A stretch of DNA of 64,000 bases from Luteimonas rhizosphaericola (GTDB lineage: Bacteria; Pseudomonadota; Gammaproteobacteria; Xanthomonadales; Xanthomonadaceae), in the NCBI RefSeq assembly GCF_029888045.1, contig NZ_JARXRN010000021.1:480935-544934 (forward strand), written 5' to 3'. Numbering within the stretch: the stretch's first letter is position 1; each line of letters starts with the position of its first letter. The notes under the pieces are model-generated. The model made no database searches and was not told the origin of the DNA. It saw only the letters and a program-made list of their open reading frames with translations. Shown one piece after another: positions 17,386 to 27,140 of the stretch. Both the position numbers and the translations under genes were made by a program.

Positions 17386-19404
17386 TCAGTAGTTGGCGCC
17401 GAAGCCGATCACGTGCTGGACGATGCCGGTCCACAGCACGAACACGCAGGCCAGCGCCAGCAGCAGCGCCCACAGCTTGGCCAGCAGCCGGCGCTTGCCG
17501 CGTAGCACGTGCCAGGCGTTCCACAGCGCGACCGCGGCGCCGAGCGGCAGCACGATCGTGGCGAACAGCCGCAGCGCGATGATCAGGCCGTCGTTGGACG
17601 GGCTGGTCATCTCCAGCTGGCTGAGCATCGCCACCACCAGCCCCAGCACCGCGCCCATCGCCAGCAGCACCAGCAGCGCGGCGATGCGCACCAGCCGGTG
17701 CATGCGCGCATCCGTGCCCTGCAGCCGGTACGGCGCGCGATAGTAGCGGCGCACCAGCGCCGAGACCGGCCAGGCGAGCACGGTCAGCAGCAGGATCGCC
17801 AGGCTCGCGACCAGCAGCGGCAGCGCCATCGCCTGCCACGCCGACAGGCGCTGGAACACCATGATCGGGGCATAGGGCTCCATGCTGAAGCGCACGACCC
17901 GGCCGTCGACCACGTCGGCCGCCAGCCGGTCGCTGCCGCTGGTGTCCTGCCACAGGTACGGCGACACCTCGCGCCAGGTCTTCGGTGCGCCGCCCGGGCC
18001 GAGCGCGAGGGTCACGGCGATCGTGCCGTCCTCGTTCGCGACCACCTTCACCGGGCCGAGCAGGTTGGCCAGCGACAGCACGTTGCTGTCCGGCCGCCGG
18101 CTGCTGGTGTAGGTGCCGGCGATCTGCTGCGCGTGCTCCCGCGCCACGTCCTCCGCGACGCCGGGACCGGCCGGCGTGCCGTCGCCGGGCAGGTAGCGAT
18201 CGGCGAAGCCGCGCGCGAGCGCACTGCGGATGTGGCCGGTCGCACCGTCGCGCCCGGAGCTGTTCATCGACACGAAGATGCCGACGCCGTCGTCCGGGAA
18301 CAGCTGCAGGTCGCTGTGGAACCACTGCGTGTCGCCGCCGTGCGCGATGGCGCGGTGGCCGTTCACCGAGGTCTCGTAGAAGCCGAGCATCATCCGGTTG
18401 AGCGGGCCGACCGAAGCCTGCCCTGTGGTGTGCATCTGCTCGGCCGTCGCCGCGCCGAGGATGCGCGCATCGCCGTACGCGCCGCGCTGCAGGTGGGCGA
18501 TCATGAAGCGCGCCATGTCCGCGCCGGTCGCGGCGAGGCTGCCGGCCGGCGCCAGGCTGATGAACTCGTATTCCTTAGCCTCGCCGTCGGATGCGCGCGA
18601 GTAGCCTTTGGACATGCCGTCCAGCAGCGCCTGCGGCAGCGGCTGGCGGAAGCTCGACCGCGCCATGCCCAGCGGCTCGAAGATGTGGCGATCGATGTAG
18701 TCGTCGAACGGTTCGCCGGACACGCGCTCGACAATGTAGCCGGCCAGCGCGGTGGCGTAGTTCGAGTACGCCGGGGTGGTGCCCGGCGCATGGATGCGCT
18801 CCGGGATCCAGTGCTTGAGCGCGTCGCCCAGCGGCACGATCTCGTCCGTGCGCGCGGTGATCAGGCCGCGGATCTGCTCCTCGAAGCCGGCGGTGTGGGT
18901 CATGATCTGGCGCAGGGTGACCGGCGTGCCCGCGTAGGCGGGCATCTCGAAGTCGAGGTACTGGTTGACGTCGGCGTCGAGGTCGAGCTTGCCCTGCTCC
19001 ACGAGCTGCATCACCGCGGTCCAGGTGAACAGCTTCGACACCGAGCCGGGGCGGAACAGGGTGGCCTCCGGATCGACCGGCGCGCGCGCAGCCAGGTCCG
19101 AATAGCCGTAGCCCTTCTGCACCAGCACCTCCCCGTCCTTGACCACCACGACCACCGCGCCGGCGATGTCGCCCGCGGCCAGCGCGTAGGGCATGAAGCC
19201 GTCCAGCCAGGCTTCCACGTCGCTGCGCACCAGCGTTCCGGGACCGGCATCCGGCAATGGCAGCGACGCGACGTCGCCATCGTTGTCGGCGGGCAGGACC
19301 GTGGGCGGCACCGCGTCGGGGGCGACCGCGGCCTCCTGCGCCGCGGCGGTGGCCATGCCGGCGGCCAGCAGCCAGCCGCTCAGGATCAGGGGAATCACGC
19401 GCAT
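17386..19404 (-). CDS. Serine hydrolase (beta-lactamase family) with C-terminal membrane domain
   Basis: 672 residues: signal peptide (1-22, 'GWLLAAGMATAAAQ'), a serine hydrolase domain with S121-V-S-K124, Y213-S-N215 and 'HGGDT' as the third motif, then four or so membrane segments in the last ~150 residues. The same build occurs in PBP-like hydrolases of unknown substrate that are anchored by their C-terminus, with the catalytic domain in the periplasm. I chose the ATG at 19404 (GGAG 8 nt upstream, directly before the signal peptide); an in-frame start further upstream would place the operator inside the coding region. It heads the operon with dgcA and DUF819, so release of D-Glu or a D-Glu dipeptide from a larger peptide is likely. 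Confidence 0.85.
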   Translation of the reverse strand: MRVIPLILSGWLLAAGMATAAAQEAAVAPDAVPPTVLPADNDGDVASLPLPDAGPGTLVRSDVEAWLDGFMPYALAAGDIAGAVVVVVKDGEVLVQKGYGYSDLAARAPVDPEATLFRPGSVSKLFTWTAVMQLVEQGKLDLDADVNQYLDFEMPAYAGTPVTLRQIMTHTAGFEEQIRGLITARTDEIVPLGDALKHWIPERIHAPGTTPAYSNYATALAGYIVERVSGEPFDDYIDRHIFEPLGMARSSFRQPLPQALLDGMSKGYSRASDGEAKEYEFISLAPAGSLAATGADMARFMIAHLQRGAYGDARILGAATAEQMHTTGQASVGPLNRMMLGFYETSVNGHRAIAHGGDTQWFHSDLQLFPDDGVGIFVSMNSSGRDGATGHIRSALARGFADRYLPGDGTPAGPGVAEDVAREHAQQIAGTYTSSRRPDSNVLSLANLLGPVKVVANEDGTIAVTLALGPGGAPKTWREVSPYLWQDTSGSDRLAADVVDGRVVRFSMEPYAPIMVFQRLSAWQAMALPLLVASLAILLLTVLAWPVSALVRRYYRAPYRLQGTDARMHRLVRIAALLVLLAMGAVLGLVVAMLSQLEMTSPSNDGLIIALRLFATIVLPLGAAVALWNAWHVLRGKRRLLAKLWALLLALACVFVLWTGIVQHVIGFGANY

Positions 19405-19476
19405 CGGGCGGTCTCCGGTCGGGGACGGGGCGGGCGCAGGAGCTGGCCGGGACGCGGGCGACCGCGGTCGGTTATC

Positions 19477-19515
19477 CTGATTTGGCGATAATGATCCCAA
19501 TCAGAGAATTGTCAA
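19477..19515 (-). promoter_or_regulatory. Promoter and palindromic operator of the serine hydrolase-dgcA-DUF819 operon
   Basis: On the minus strand, TTGACA (19515-19510), a 16-bp spacer and CATTAT (19493-19488) form a promoter. The inverted repeat CTGATTTGG-N10-CCCAATCAG (plus strand 19477-19504) overlies the spacer and -10. The sequence AATCAGAGAATTGTCAAC at 19499-19516 is shared almost base for base with 14937-14954, 4.5 kb away. The pair defines a small regulon; the divergent regulator gene starts 165 bp to the right. Confidence 0.74.
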
Positions 19516-19614
19516 CCAGTGCCGAAAGTCCCTGTGGCCGATGCCCCGCCTGGGCGCCTGGCAGATGCGTGGTGTCCGCCGTGCGCCTGCCCTTCCCACG
19601 CGTCGCCTCGTGAG

Positions 19615-19627
19615 GCGATGATGATCC
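19615..19627. promoter_or_regulatory. Possible operator half-site before the regulator gene
   Basis: GCGATGATGATCC matches 12 of 13 bases of GCGATAATGATCC in the operator at 19485-19497. It lies about 53 bp before the regulator start and could allow autoregulation, but only the core half is present, with no matching second arm. Confidence 0.3.
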
Positions 19628-19679
19628 TCCACGGGACACGCCACCCGCCAGCGGTCGCCACTCCGGAGATTCGGCAAGG

Positions 19680-20441
19680 ATGACATCGCCACACCCCACC
19701 ATCGGCGGACTGCTGCGCTCGCTGCGGGCGCGCAAGGGCTGGACGCTCAAGCAGATGAGCGAGCATTCGGGCATCCCGCTCTCGACCCTGTCCAAGGTCG
19801 AGCACGACCGGCTGACCCTGACCTACGACAAGCTGCTGCAGCTCAGCCAGCGCCTGAACCTGCGCATGTCCGAACTGTTTGCCGAACAGGCCGAGGCGCC
19901 GGAGCCGCCGGTGACCGCGCGCCGCAGCATCGGGCGCATCGAGGACGCGATCCGCGTCAACACGCCCAACTACGACTACTACTACCTGTGCCCGGAGCTG
20001 CGCCGCAAGCGCATGATCCCGGTGCTGACGCGCGTGCGCGCCAAGACCATCGAGGAATTCGGCGAACTGGTCCGGCATTCGGGCGAGGAGTACATCCACG
20101 TCCTGGAAGGCCGCATGGAAGTGCACACCGAGTTCTACGACCCGATGGTGCTGGAAACCGGCGAATCGGTGTACATCGACTCGAACATGGGCCACGCCTA
20201 CATCGCCGCCGAGGGCTGCGACGAGGTGCTGTTGCTTGGCGTGTGCTCGAGCGCGGACGAGCAGCTGCTGGAATCGCTCATGACGCTGCACGGCGAGGAG
20301 GGCGCCGCGCGCCAGGCGTCGCCGCAGCGGCTGCACGCGCCCCCGCGCGACCCGCGCACGGCCCCTGCGCGCCGCACGGCCGCGGCGGCGAAAACCGCCG
20401 CGGCGAAGAACGCGAAGAACAAAAAGGCCGCGCGTCGCTGA
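19680..20441 (+). CDS. XRE-family regulator with cupin sensor domain
   Basis: 253 residues. An HTH_XRE domain fills residues about 5-65 ('TLKQMSEHSGIPLSTLSKVE' is the helix-turn-helix) and a cupin barrel about 90-190 ('EEYIHVLEGRMEVHTEFYDP', 'DSNMGHAYIAAEGCDEVLLL'), the architecture of small-molecule responsive repressors such as PuuR. The last ~30 residues are an Ala/Lys-rich, histone-like tail, which is not part of the usual family and may add non-specific DNA contact. It is transcribed divergently from the hydrolase-dgcA-DUF819 operon and is the only regulator in the locus, so it probably binds the operators at 14916 and 19477. Confidence 0.88.
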   Translation: MTSPHPTIGGLLRSLRARKGWTLKQMSEHSGIPLSTLSKVEHDRLTLTYDKLLQLSQRLNLRMSELFAEQAEAPEPPVTARRSIGRIEDAIRVNTPNYDYYYLCPELRRKRMIPVLTRVRAKTIEEFGELVRHSGEEYIHVLEGRMEVHTEFYDPMVLETGESVYIDSNMGHAYIAAEGCDEVLLLGVCSSADEQLLESLMTLHGEEGAARQASPQRLHAPPRDPRTAPARRTAAAAKTAAAKNAKNKKAARR

Positions 20442-20561
20442 ACGCGCTGAACGCCGCCCGCGTGTCGCAGGCGTGATGCCGTCGGCGCACGCCGGCGCGA
20501 TCACGGTGCATTGATCGCCGCTGCCGCAGCCTCGGACCTCCCGAGCGCAGCGAGCACCCCC

Positions 20562-21725
20562 ATGCAGGCCTTGACCTACCAGGGATCGAAGGACGTCCGC
20601 GTCGAGACCGTCCCCGACCCGATCCTCGTCGAATCCGACGACATCATCCTCCGCGTCACCGCGACCGCCATCTGCGGCTCGGACCTGCACATCTACCGCG
20701 GCAAGATCCCGGGCATGGAGGACGGCGACATCCTCGGCCACGAGTTCATGGGCATCGTCGAGGAGGCCGGCCGGGACGTCACGAAAGTGAAGGTGGGCGA
20801 CCGCGTCGTGATCCCGTTCGTGATCGCCTGCGGGCGCTGCTTCCACTGCCTGCTCGACGAATTCGCGGCCTGCGAGACCACCAACACCGGGCCCGGCGCG
20901 GCCATGAACCGCAAGTCGATGAAGCCCCCGGCCGCACTGTTCGGCTACAGCGCGCTGTACGGCGGCGTGCCCGGCGGACAGGCGGAACTGGTGCGGGTGC
21001 CGAAGGCGAACGTGGGTCCGCTGGCGGTGCCCGATGCGCTGTCCGACGAGCAGGTCCTGTTCCTGTCGGACATCCTGCCCACCGGCTACCAGGCCGCGGT
21101 CAACGCGGGGATCAAGCCCGGTTCGAGCGTGGCGATCTTCGGCGCCGGCCCCGTCGGCTACATGTCGGCGGCGTGCGCACGCATGCTGGGCGCCGAGACG
21201 ATCTACATGGTCGACCACAATCCGTACCGCCTGGAGTTCGCGCGCCAGGCCTATGGCGTGCTGCCGATCAACTTCGACGACGAGGACGATCCTGCGCAGA
21301 CCATCGTCGACGCCACCGGCGGGCGCGGCGTGGACGCGTCGATCGAGGCGGTCGGCTTCGAGGCCAAGGGCAGCGCGACCGAAACCGTGCTCACCACGCT
21401 CAAGCTCGAGGGCTCCAGCGGCAAGGCGCTGCGCCAGTGCATCGCCGCCACCCGCCGCGGCGGCACGGTGAGCGTGCCCGGCGTGTACACGGGCTTCATC
21501 CACGGCTTCCTGTTCGGCGATGCGTTCGACAAGGGCCTGACCTTCAAGATGGGCCAGACCCACGTGCAGGGCCTGATGCCCGAACTGCTGGACGCGATCG
21601 GCGAGGGCAAGCTGTCGCCGGAGATCATCATCTCGCACCGCATGTCGCTGGCCGATGCGGCCAAGGGCTACCAGATGTTCAACGACCGCGAGGACGAATG
21701 CCGCAAGGTCGTGCTGACGCCGTGA
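20562..21725 (+). CDS. Zinc-dependent alcohol/formaldehyde-type dehydrogenase
   Basis: 387-residue medium-chain dehydrogenase. Catalytic zinc ligands are visible in 'AICGSDLH' (C38, H43) and 'GHEF' (H60, E61); the structural zinc site is C90-x2-C93-x2-C96-x7-C104. The nucleotide fold starts with '[20 protein letters not shown]'. The length and the '[19 protein letters not shown]' region resemble glutathione-independent formaldehyde dehydrogenase and its relatives rather than classic alcohol dehydrogenase. Start ATG at 20562 gives the family N-terminus '[15 protein letters not shown]'; an earlier in-frame codon adds a non-conserved tail. 120 bp separate it from the XRE/cupin gene; no sign of functional link. 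Confidence 0.86.
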   Translation: MQALTYQGSKDVRVETVPDPILVESDDIILRVTATAICGSDLHIYRGKIPGMEDGDILGHEFMGIVEEAGRDVTKVKVGDRVVIPFVIACGRCFHCLLDEFAACETTNTGPGAAMNRKSMKPPAALFGYSALYGGVPGGQAELVRVPKANVGPLAVPDALSDEQVLFLSDILPTGYQAAVNAGIKPGSSVAIFGAGPVGYMSAACARMLGAETIYMVDHNPYRLEFARQAYGVLPINFDDEDDPAQTIVDATGGRGVDASIEAVGFEAKGSATETVLTTLKLEGSSGKALRQCIAATRRGGTVSVPGVYTGFIHGFLFGDAFDKGLTFKMGQTHVQGLMPELLDAIGEGKLSPEIIISHRMSLADAAKGYQMFNDREDECRKVVLTP

Positions 21726-21872
21726 CTGCCGCCAATTCCGGATGCGTGCGCGAACCTTGCCGCGGCGCCCGCATCGCGGGCGCGGGCGCATTGCGCCGGC
21801 CTCCCGGCCGATCCGCGCCCGCCGCGATGCCGCGGCGGGCGACCCGCCTGCACTGCTAGGGACGTCCGCAGC

Positions 21873-22634
21873 GTGGGCCGCGTTCGCGTGGGGTGTGCCG
21901 GGTGGTCGATCCCGGGCCGCCATCGCGCCCTGTTCGATGGCGGGGACAGCCAGCTGGCGCGTTACGCGACGCGGTTCGGCGCGGTCGAGATCAACTCCTC
22001 GTTCTATCGGCCCCACCGCCACGAGACCTACCGGCGCTGGGCCGGATCGGTCCCGCGCGGGTTCCGCTTCTCGGTCAAGCTGCCGCGCACGATCTCGCAT
22101 GACCTGCGGTTGCGCGGCGCGGCACCGTCACTCGACCGGTTCCTCGCGGAAGTCGACGGCCTCGGCAGCCGGCTCGGCGCGCTGCTGCTGCAGTTCCCGC
22201 CCAGCCTGGCCTTCGATGCGCGCCAGGCGTCGGCGTTCCTGCGCCTGTTCCGCCGTCGCAGCGACACGCCGCTCGCGTGCGAGCCGCGACATGCCAGCTG
22301 GTTCACGCCCCGCGCGGACGAACTGCTGCGCATGCACGGGGCGACGCGGGTCGCCGCGGATCCTGCGCGCGTTCCCGCGGCGGCGGTCCCCGGCGGCGAC
22401 ACGCGCTGGAGCTACTGGCGCTGGCACGGTGCGCCACGCATGTACTACAGCGCATATCCGGACGATGCACTCGCGGAGCTCGTCGGCCAGCTCCGCGCGG
22501 CGCACGGCCGTGGCACGGCCTGGGTGATCCTCGACAACACCGCCCATGGCCACGCCGTGGACGACGCCGCGCGGCTGCAGTCATTGCTCGCCGGCGCAGC
22601 CACGCGCACGTCGCGGAGGCCGCGCGGTGCCTGA
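21873..22634 (+). CDS. DUF72 family protein
   Basis: 253-residue protein of the DUF72 (YecE-like) TIM-barrel family, known by 'VGCAGWSIPG', 'GAVEINSSFYRPHRHETYRR', 'FRFSVKLPRTISHDLRL' and the C-terminal 'WVILDNTAHGHAV'. The biochemical role of the family is not established. It starts at GTG 21873 and its end overlaps the next gene, a base-excision glycosylase, by 8 nt, so the two are co-translated. That linkage hints at a part in nucleic-acid repair, but I cannot take this further. Confidence 0.86.
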   Translation: MGRVRVGCAGWSIPGRHRALFDGGDSQLARYATRFGAVEINSSFYRPHRHETYRRWAGSVPRGFRFSVKLPRTISHDLRLRGAAPSLDRFLAEVDGLGSRLGALLLQFPPSLAFDARQASAFLRLFRRRSDTPLACEPRHASWFTPRADELLRMHGATRVAADPARVPAAAVPGGDTRWSYWRWHGAPRMYYSAYPDDALAELVGQLRAAHGRGTAWVILDNTAHGHAVDDAARLQSLLAGAATRTSRRPRGA

Positions 22635-23355
22635 GGGTCCCTCGCTCGTGCTGCTGCGCGAGGCGGCCGCGAGGTTCCGCCGCCGCACCGTGCGCGACGT
22701 CGACGGCGACAGCACGCTCGACCTGCAGCGCATGCATGGCCGCCGCGTGGTCGCGGTGCGCACCTGGGGCAAGCATTTCCTGCTCGAGTTCAGCAGCTTC
22801 AGCCTGCGCGTGCACATGCTGATGTTCGGTTCGTGGCGCATCGACGATCCCAAGCCCAAGACGCCCCGGCTGGCGCTCGCCTTCGACAACGGCACCCTCT
22901 ACTTCTATGCGTCATCGTTGAAGTACGTCGAAGGTGACCTCGACGATACCTACGACTGGCGTCGCGACGTGCTGTCTCCGGATTGGAACCCGGGGCTGGC
23001 ACGCAGAACGCTCAAGCACGCTCTTGATGTCCTGGCCTGCGACGCGCTGCTCGACCAGGACGTGTTCGCCGGCGTCGGTAACATCATCAAGAACGAGGTG
23101 CTATTCCGTATCCGCGTCCATCCGTTGACGCCGGTTGGCGAGCTGCCGCCGCGCAAGCTCGGACAGCTCGTCGCGCAGGCGCGCGAGTACAGCGTCGACT
23201 TCCTGGAATGGAAACGCCAGGGCGTCCTGCGCCGGCACTGGCAGGTCCACCGGCAACGCAACTGCCCCTCCTGTGGCGGACGCCTGGAGAAGGCCAGGCT
23301 GGGCGAGCGGGAGCGCTGGGCGTACTTCTGCCCGCATTGCCAGCCGGGCGGCTGA
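22627..23355 (+). CDS. Fpg/Nei-family DNA glycosylase (endonuclease VIII-like)
   Basis: 242 residues. The mature N-terminus is Pro-Glu-Gly (P2 as nucleophile, E3), so the start must be the GTG at 22627. Conserved K49 in 'TWGKHFLLEF', the helix-two-turn-helix 'LLDQDVFAGVGNIIKNEVLF', and a C-terminal zinc finger with C213, C216, C235 and C238 are all in place. The family removes oxidised bases from DNA and cuts the abasic site. It resembles the Nei2-like branch more than Fpg (short, no Fpg-type loop). It overlaps the DUF72 gene by 8 nt. Confidence 0.9.
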   Translation: MPEGPSLVLLREAAARFRRRTVRDVDGDSTLDLQRMHGRRVVAVRTWGKHFLLEFSSFSLRVHMLMFGSWRIDDPKPKTPRLALAFDNGTLYFYASSLKYVEGDLDDTYDWRRDVLSPDWNPGLARRTLKHALDVLACDALLDQDVFAGVGNIIKNEVLFRIRVHPLTPVGELPPRKLGQLVAQAREYSVDFLEWKRQGVLRRHWQVHRQRNCPSCGGRLEKARLGERERWAYFCPHCQPGG

Positions 23356-23491
23356 CGCGCGCAGCGCTGCGCGGAACAAGCCATGCCGGGCGGTCCAGAC
23401 GCACACTCCAGCGTGCAGCAGGCCTGACCTGCAGCGAGAACGAGTGGAGGGCGAGCCGGCGGTCCCGCGGAGCGGCACCGTCGACGGGAGA

Positions 23492-23567
23492 TGGTGGGCC
23501 CACCAGGATTCGAACCTGGAACCAAGGGATTATGAGTCCCCTGCTCTGACCGTTGAGCTATAGGCCC
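23492..23567 (-). tRNA. tRNA with CAU anticodon, probably tRNA-Ile2 (lysidine type)
   Basis: 76-nt cloverleaf on the minus strand with encoded CCA. Acceptor GGGCCTA pairs with TGGGCCC; D-arm AGCTCAACGGTCAGAGCA; anticodon arm GGGGACTCATAATCCC with loop CTCATAA, anticodon CAT; T-arm CCAGGTTCGAATCCTGG. The anticodon stem and the TTGGT variable region resemble E. coli ileX/ileY tRNA-Ile2 rather than elongator tRNA-Met, so the C34 is probably changed to lysidine by TilS. Elongator Met remains possible. Just upstream, GGCCCCGCGCGGGGCC (23563-23578) is a palindrome that overlaps the 5' end. Confidence 0.93.
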
Positions 23568-23751
23568 CGCGCGGGGCCCATTATCGCCGCGGACGGTGCG
23601 GCCGCGCAGTGGCGGTGTCCGGCGCGGCGGTCGTGACACTCGGGAGAAGCGGCGCAAACCCGTGGCTGTCAGGCCGCGCAGCGATCCGCAACGCAAGATC
23701 GCGCAGCCGCAGCCGTTCGACGAGGTACCGGCTACGACCGCGCGACACGAG

Positions 23752-23774
23752 CCGGGCGGCGCGGGGCCGCCCGG
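23752..23774 (-). terminator. Hairpin downstream of the lipoprotein gene
   Basis: CCGGGCGGC (23752-23760) pairs perfectly with GCCGCCCGG (23766-23774) across a 5-base loop, 18 bp past the lipoprotein stop on the minus strand. There is no U-tract, so termination is only a guess. Confidence 0.35.
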
Positions 23775-23791
23775 TCCGTCGGGGTGACGAC

Positions 23792-24172
23792 TTACATGCC
23801 GTCGGTGTTGTTGTCGCCGTCGGCGGCCGCATTGGCCTCCTCGGCGGCGTCCTGCGCCTGCTCGGCGGCGTCGGCGGCCTTCTCGGCGGCGTCGGCCAGA
23901 TCCTCGCGACCGGTCGCGTCGTCGCCCGAACCCACCTGGCCGGCGATCTGCGAGGTCGCGTCGGCGGCGGCATCGGCGGCGCCCGCGGCAGCCTCGGCGG
24001 CCTGCGTGGCAGCCACGTCGCCGGTCGCGGCGGCGTTGGCGGCGGCCTGCTGCGCCTCGGCGGCCGAATCGGCGGCTTCCTGGGCGGAATTGGCGGCCTG
24101 GTCGGTGTTGGAGCAGGCGCTCAGGCCGGCGGCCAGGGCAAGGGCAAGCAGGGTCTTGGCAGTCGTCGTCAT
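23792..24172 (-). CDS. Alanine-rich small lipoprotein
   Basis: 126 residues. The N-terminus 'TLLALALAAGLSACSNT' is a lipoprotein signal with lipobox LSAC (Cys at 20). The rest is about half alanine with repeated short acidic or Gln patterns (AAEAQQ, AADAAEQA, DAAEEA), which should form one long helix or coiled coil, similar in style to Lpp-like or stress-related lipoproteins. I do not recognise a named family. Start ATG at 24172 has AGGAG 9 nt upstream. It lies between tRNA-Ile2 and the rpoD terminator, transcribed on the minus strand on its own. Confidence 0.75.
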   Translation of the reverse strand: MTTTAKTLLALALAAGLSACSNTDQAANSAQEAADSAAEAQQAAANAAATGDVAATQAAEAAAGAADAAADATSQIAGQVGSGDDATGREDLADAAEKAADAAEQAQDAAEEANAAADGDNNTDGM

Positions 24173-24298
24173 CGAAAAATTCTCCTGGTTCGGGCGCACG
24201 GTGCGCCGTCGGGACGCAACTCTGCCGCGACCGATGTGGGCGCCGTGCGAACGCCGCGCCAAGGCGGCGTGTAGCGTTCAGGTCGGCGCCGCACAGCG

Positions 24299-24333
24299 AA
24301 AAGCCCCGGCGCGCGGGGCGTGCCGGGGCTTTT
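24299..24333 (-). terminator. Bidirectional intrinsic terminator after rpoD
   Basis: AAAAGCCCCGGC (24299-24310) pairs perfectly with GCCGGGGCTTTT (24322-24333) around an 11-base loop. The T-run ends the stem on either strand, so it can terminate in both directions. It lies 43 bp past the rpoD stop. Confidence 0.88.
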
Positions 24334-24375
24334 CGAGGGCGGGACGGGCGTTCGCGATGCCCGGCATCCGCACCG

Positions 24376-26244
<1,869 letters not shown>

Positions 26245-26277
26245 GAGGCGCGCACCGGGGAGAAAAGTGAACCCGTA

Positions 26278-26286
26278 ATTATACCA
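26278..26286 (-). promoter_or_regulatory. Extended -10 promoter of rpoD
   Basis: TGGTATAAT on the minus strand is a perfect extended -10 (TGnTATAAT). Transcription would start near 26271, leaving an untranslated leader of about 27 nt. No good -35 is seen at the right spacing, as is common for extended -10 promoters. Confidence 0.6.
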
Positions 26287-26412
26287 TCGCCCCCGGTCCG
26301 GGTCCCGGCCGGGGGCATGCGGCCCGGGCTTCTCCACCGGGGCTGGAGACCATATGGGGGCCCGCGGTGCGGTTTCCACCCGGCCCCGCGGATCGGCGCC
26401 GGGGAGGCCCGG

Positions 26413-26853
26413 TCAGGCGCGCAGCAGGAACGTCACCGGCCCGTCGTTGGCCAGCCGCACCACCATGTGGGCGCCGAAGCGGCCACTGGCGACCGGTCCG
26501 GCATGGCGGGTCCGGCATTCAGCCAGGAGTCGGTCGAACACGCGCTCCGCCTGCTCCGGCGCCGCCGCGGTGCTGAAGCCCGGGCGCATGCCCGAGCGCG
26601 TGTCCGCCGCCAGGGTGAACTGGCTGACCAGCAGCAGCCCGCCCCCGGTGTCGGACAGGGAGCGGTTCATTCGGCCGGCCTCGTCGGCGAAGACGCGGTA
26701 GCCCAGCAGGCGCGTGACCATGCGGCCCACCTGCGCCTCGCCGTCGCCGGGCTCCACCCCGACCAGGGCCAGCAGGCCGGCATCGATGCGGCCGACCACC
26801 GCGTCGTCGACCGTGACGCTGGCATCGCTGACGCGCTGGATGAGGCTGAGCAT
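26413..26853 (-). CDS. dtd: D-aminoacyl-tRNA deacylase
   Basis: 146 residues, the standard Dtd length. The N-terminus 'MLSLIQRVSDASVTVDD' fits the family's MxxLIQRVxxAxV. Conserved 'LVSQFTLAADTRSGMRPGFS' (the family SQFTL motif) and the C-terminal 'GRFGAHMVVRLANDGPVTFL' (family GxFGAxMxVxLxNDGPVT, cross-subunit GP) are clear. It frees tRNA of D-amino acids. This gene lies far from the D-Glu locus; I see no operon link, though both handle D-amino acids. Confidence 0.96.
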   Translation of the reverse strand: MLSLIQRVSDASVTVDDAVVGRIDAGLLALVGVEPGDGEAQVGRMVTRLLGYRVFADEAGRMNRSLSDTGGGLLLVSQFTLAADTRSGMRPGFSTAAAPEQAERVFDRLLAECRTRHAGPVASGRFGAHMVVRLANDGPVTFLLRA

Positions 26854-27140
26854 GGAATCGGGCCGGACCGCGTGGTGGACAGCGCAGGAGCCTAGCCCGG
26901 TTTCGCCTGCCGGCACACCGGGCCCGCCGCCCACCGGCGCCCGGATCGCCGCGCCTGCCCCCCCGCGGTCTCTCGCGCCGTGAGTCGGGAGGTGGGCTGC
27001 CGGATGACTGCACGCGCCGCGCCCGCCTCCCGGCGGTGGCGGGTCAGCGGTGATCGGTGGCCGCGAGGATGACGCCCGCGATCCGCGGAGTCCCCGGCAG
27101 GACCGGCTGCGCGCAAGGCGCCCTCGCTACACTGCAACCG

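Noticed and set aside
19405..19500. N-terminally longer reading of the serine hydrolase gene from 19500
   Set aside because: It would put 32 non-family residues before the signal peptide and run through the operator and -10; the ATG at 19404 has a good ribosome binding site.
23492..23567. tRNA-associated integration site or genomic island
   Set aside because: There is no integrase, no direct repeat of the tRNA 3' end and no change in base composition around it.
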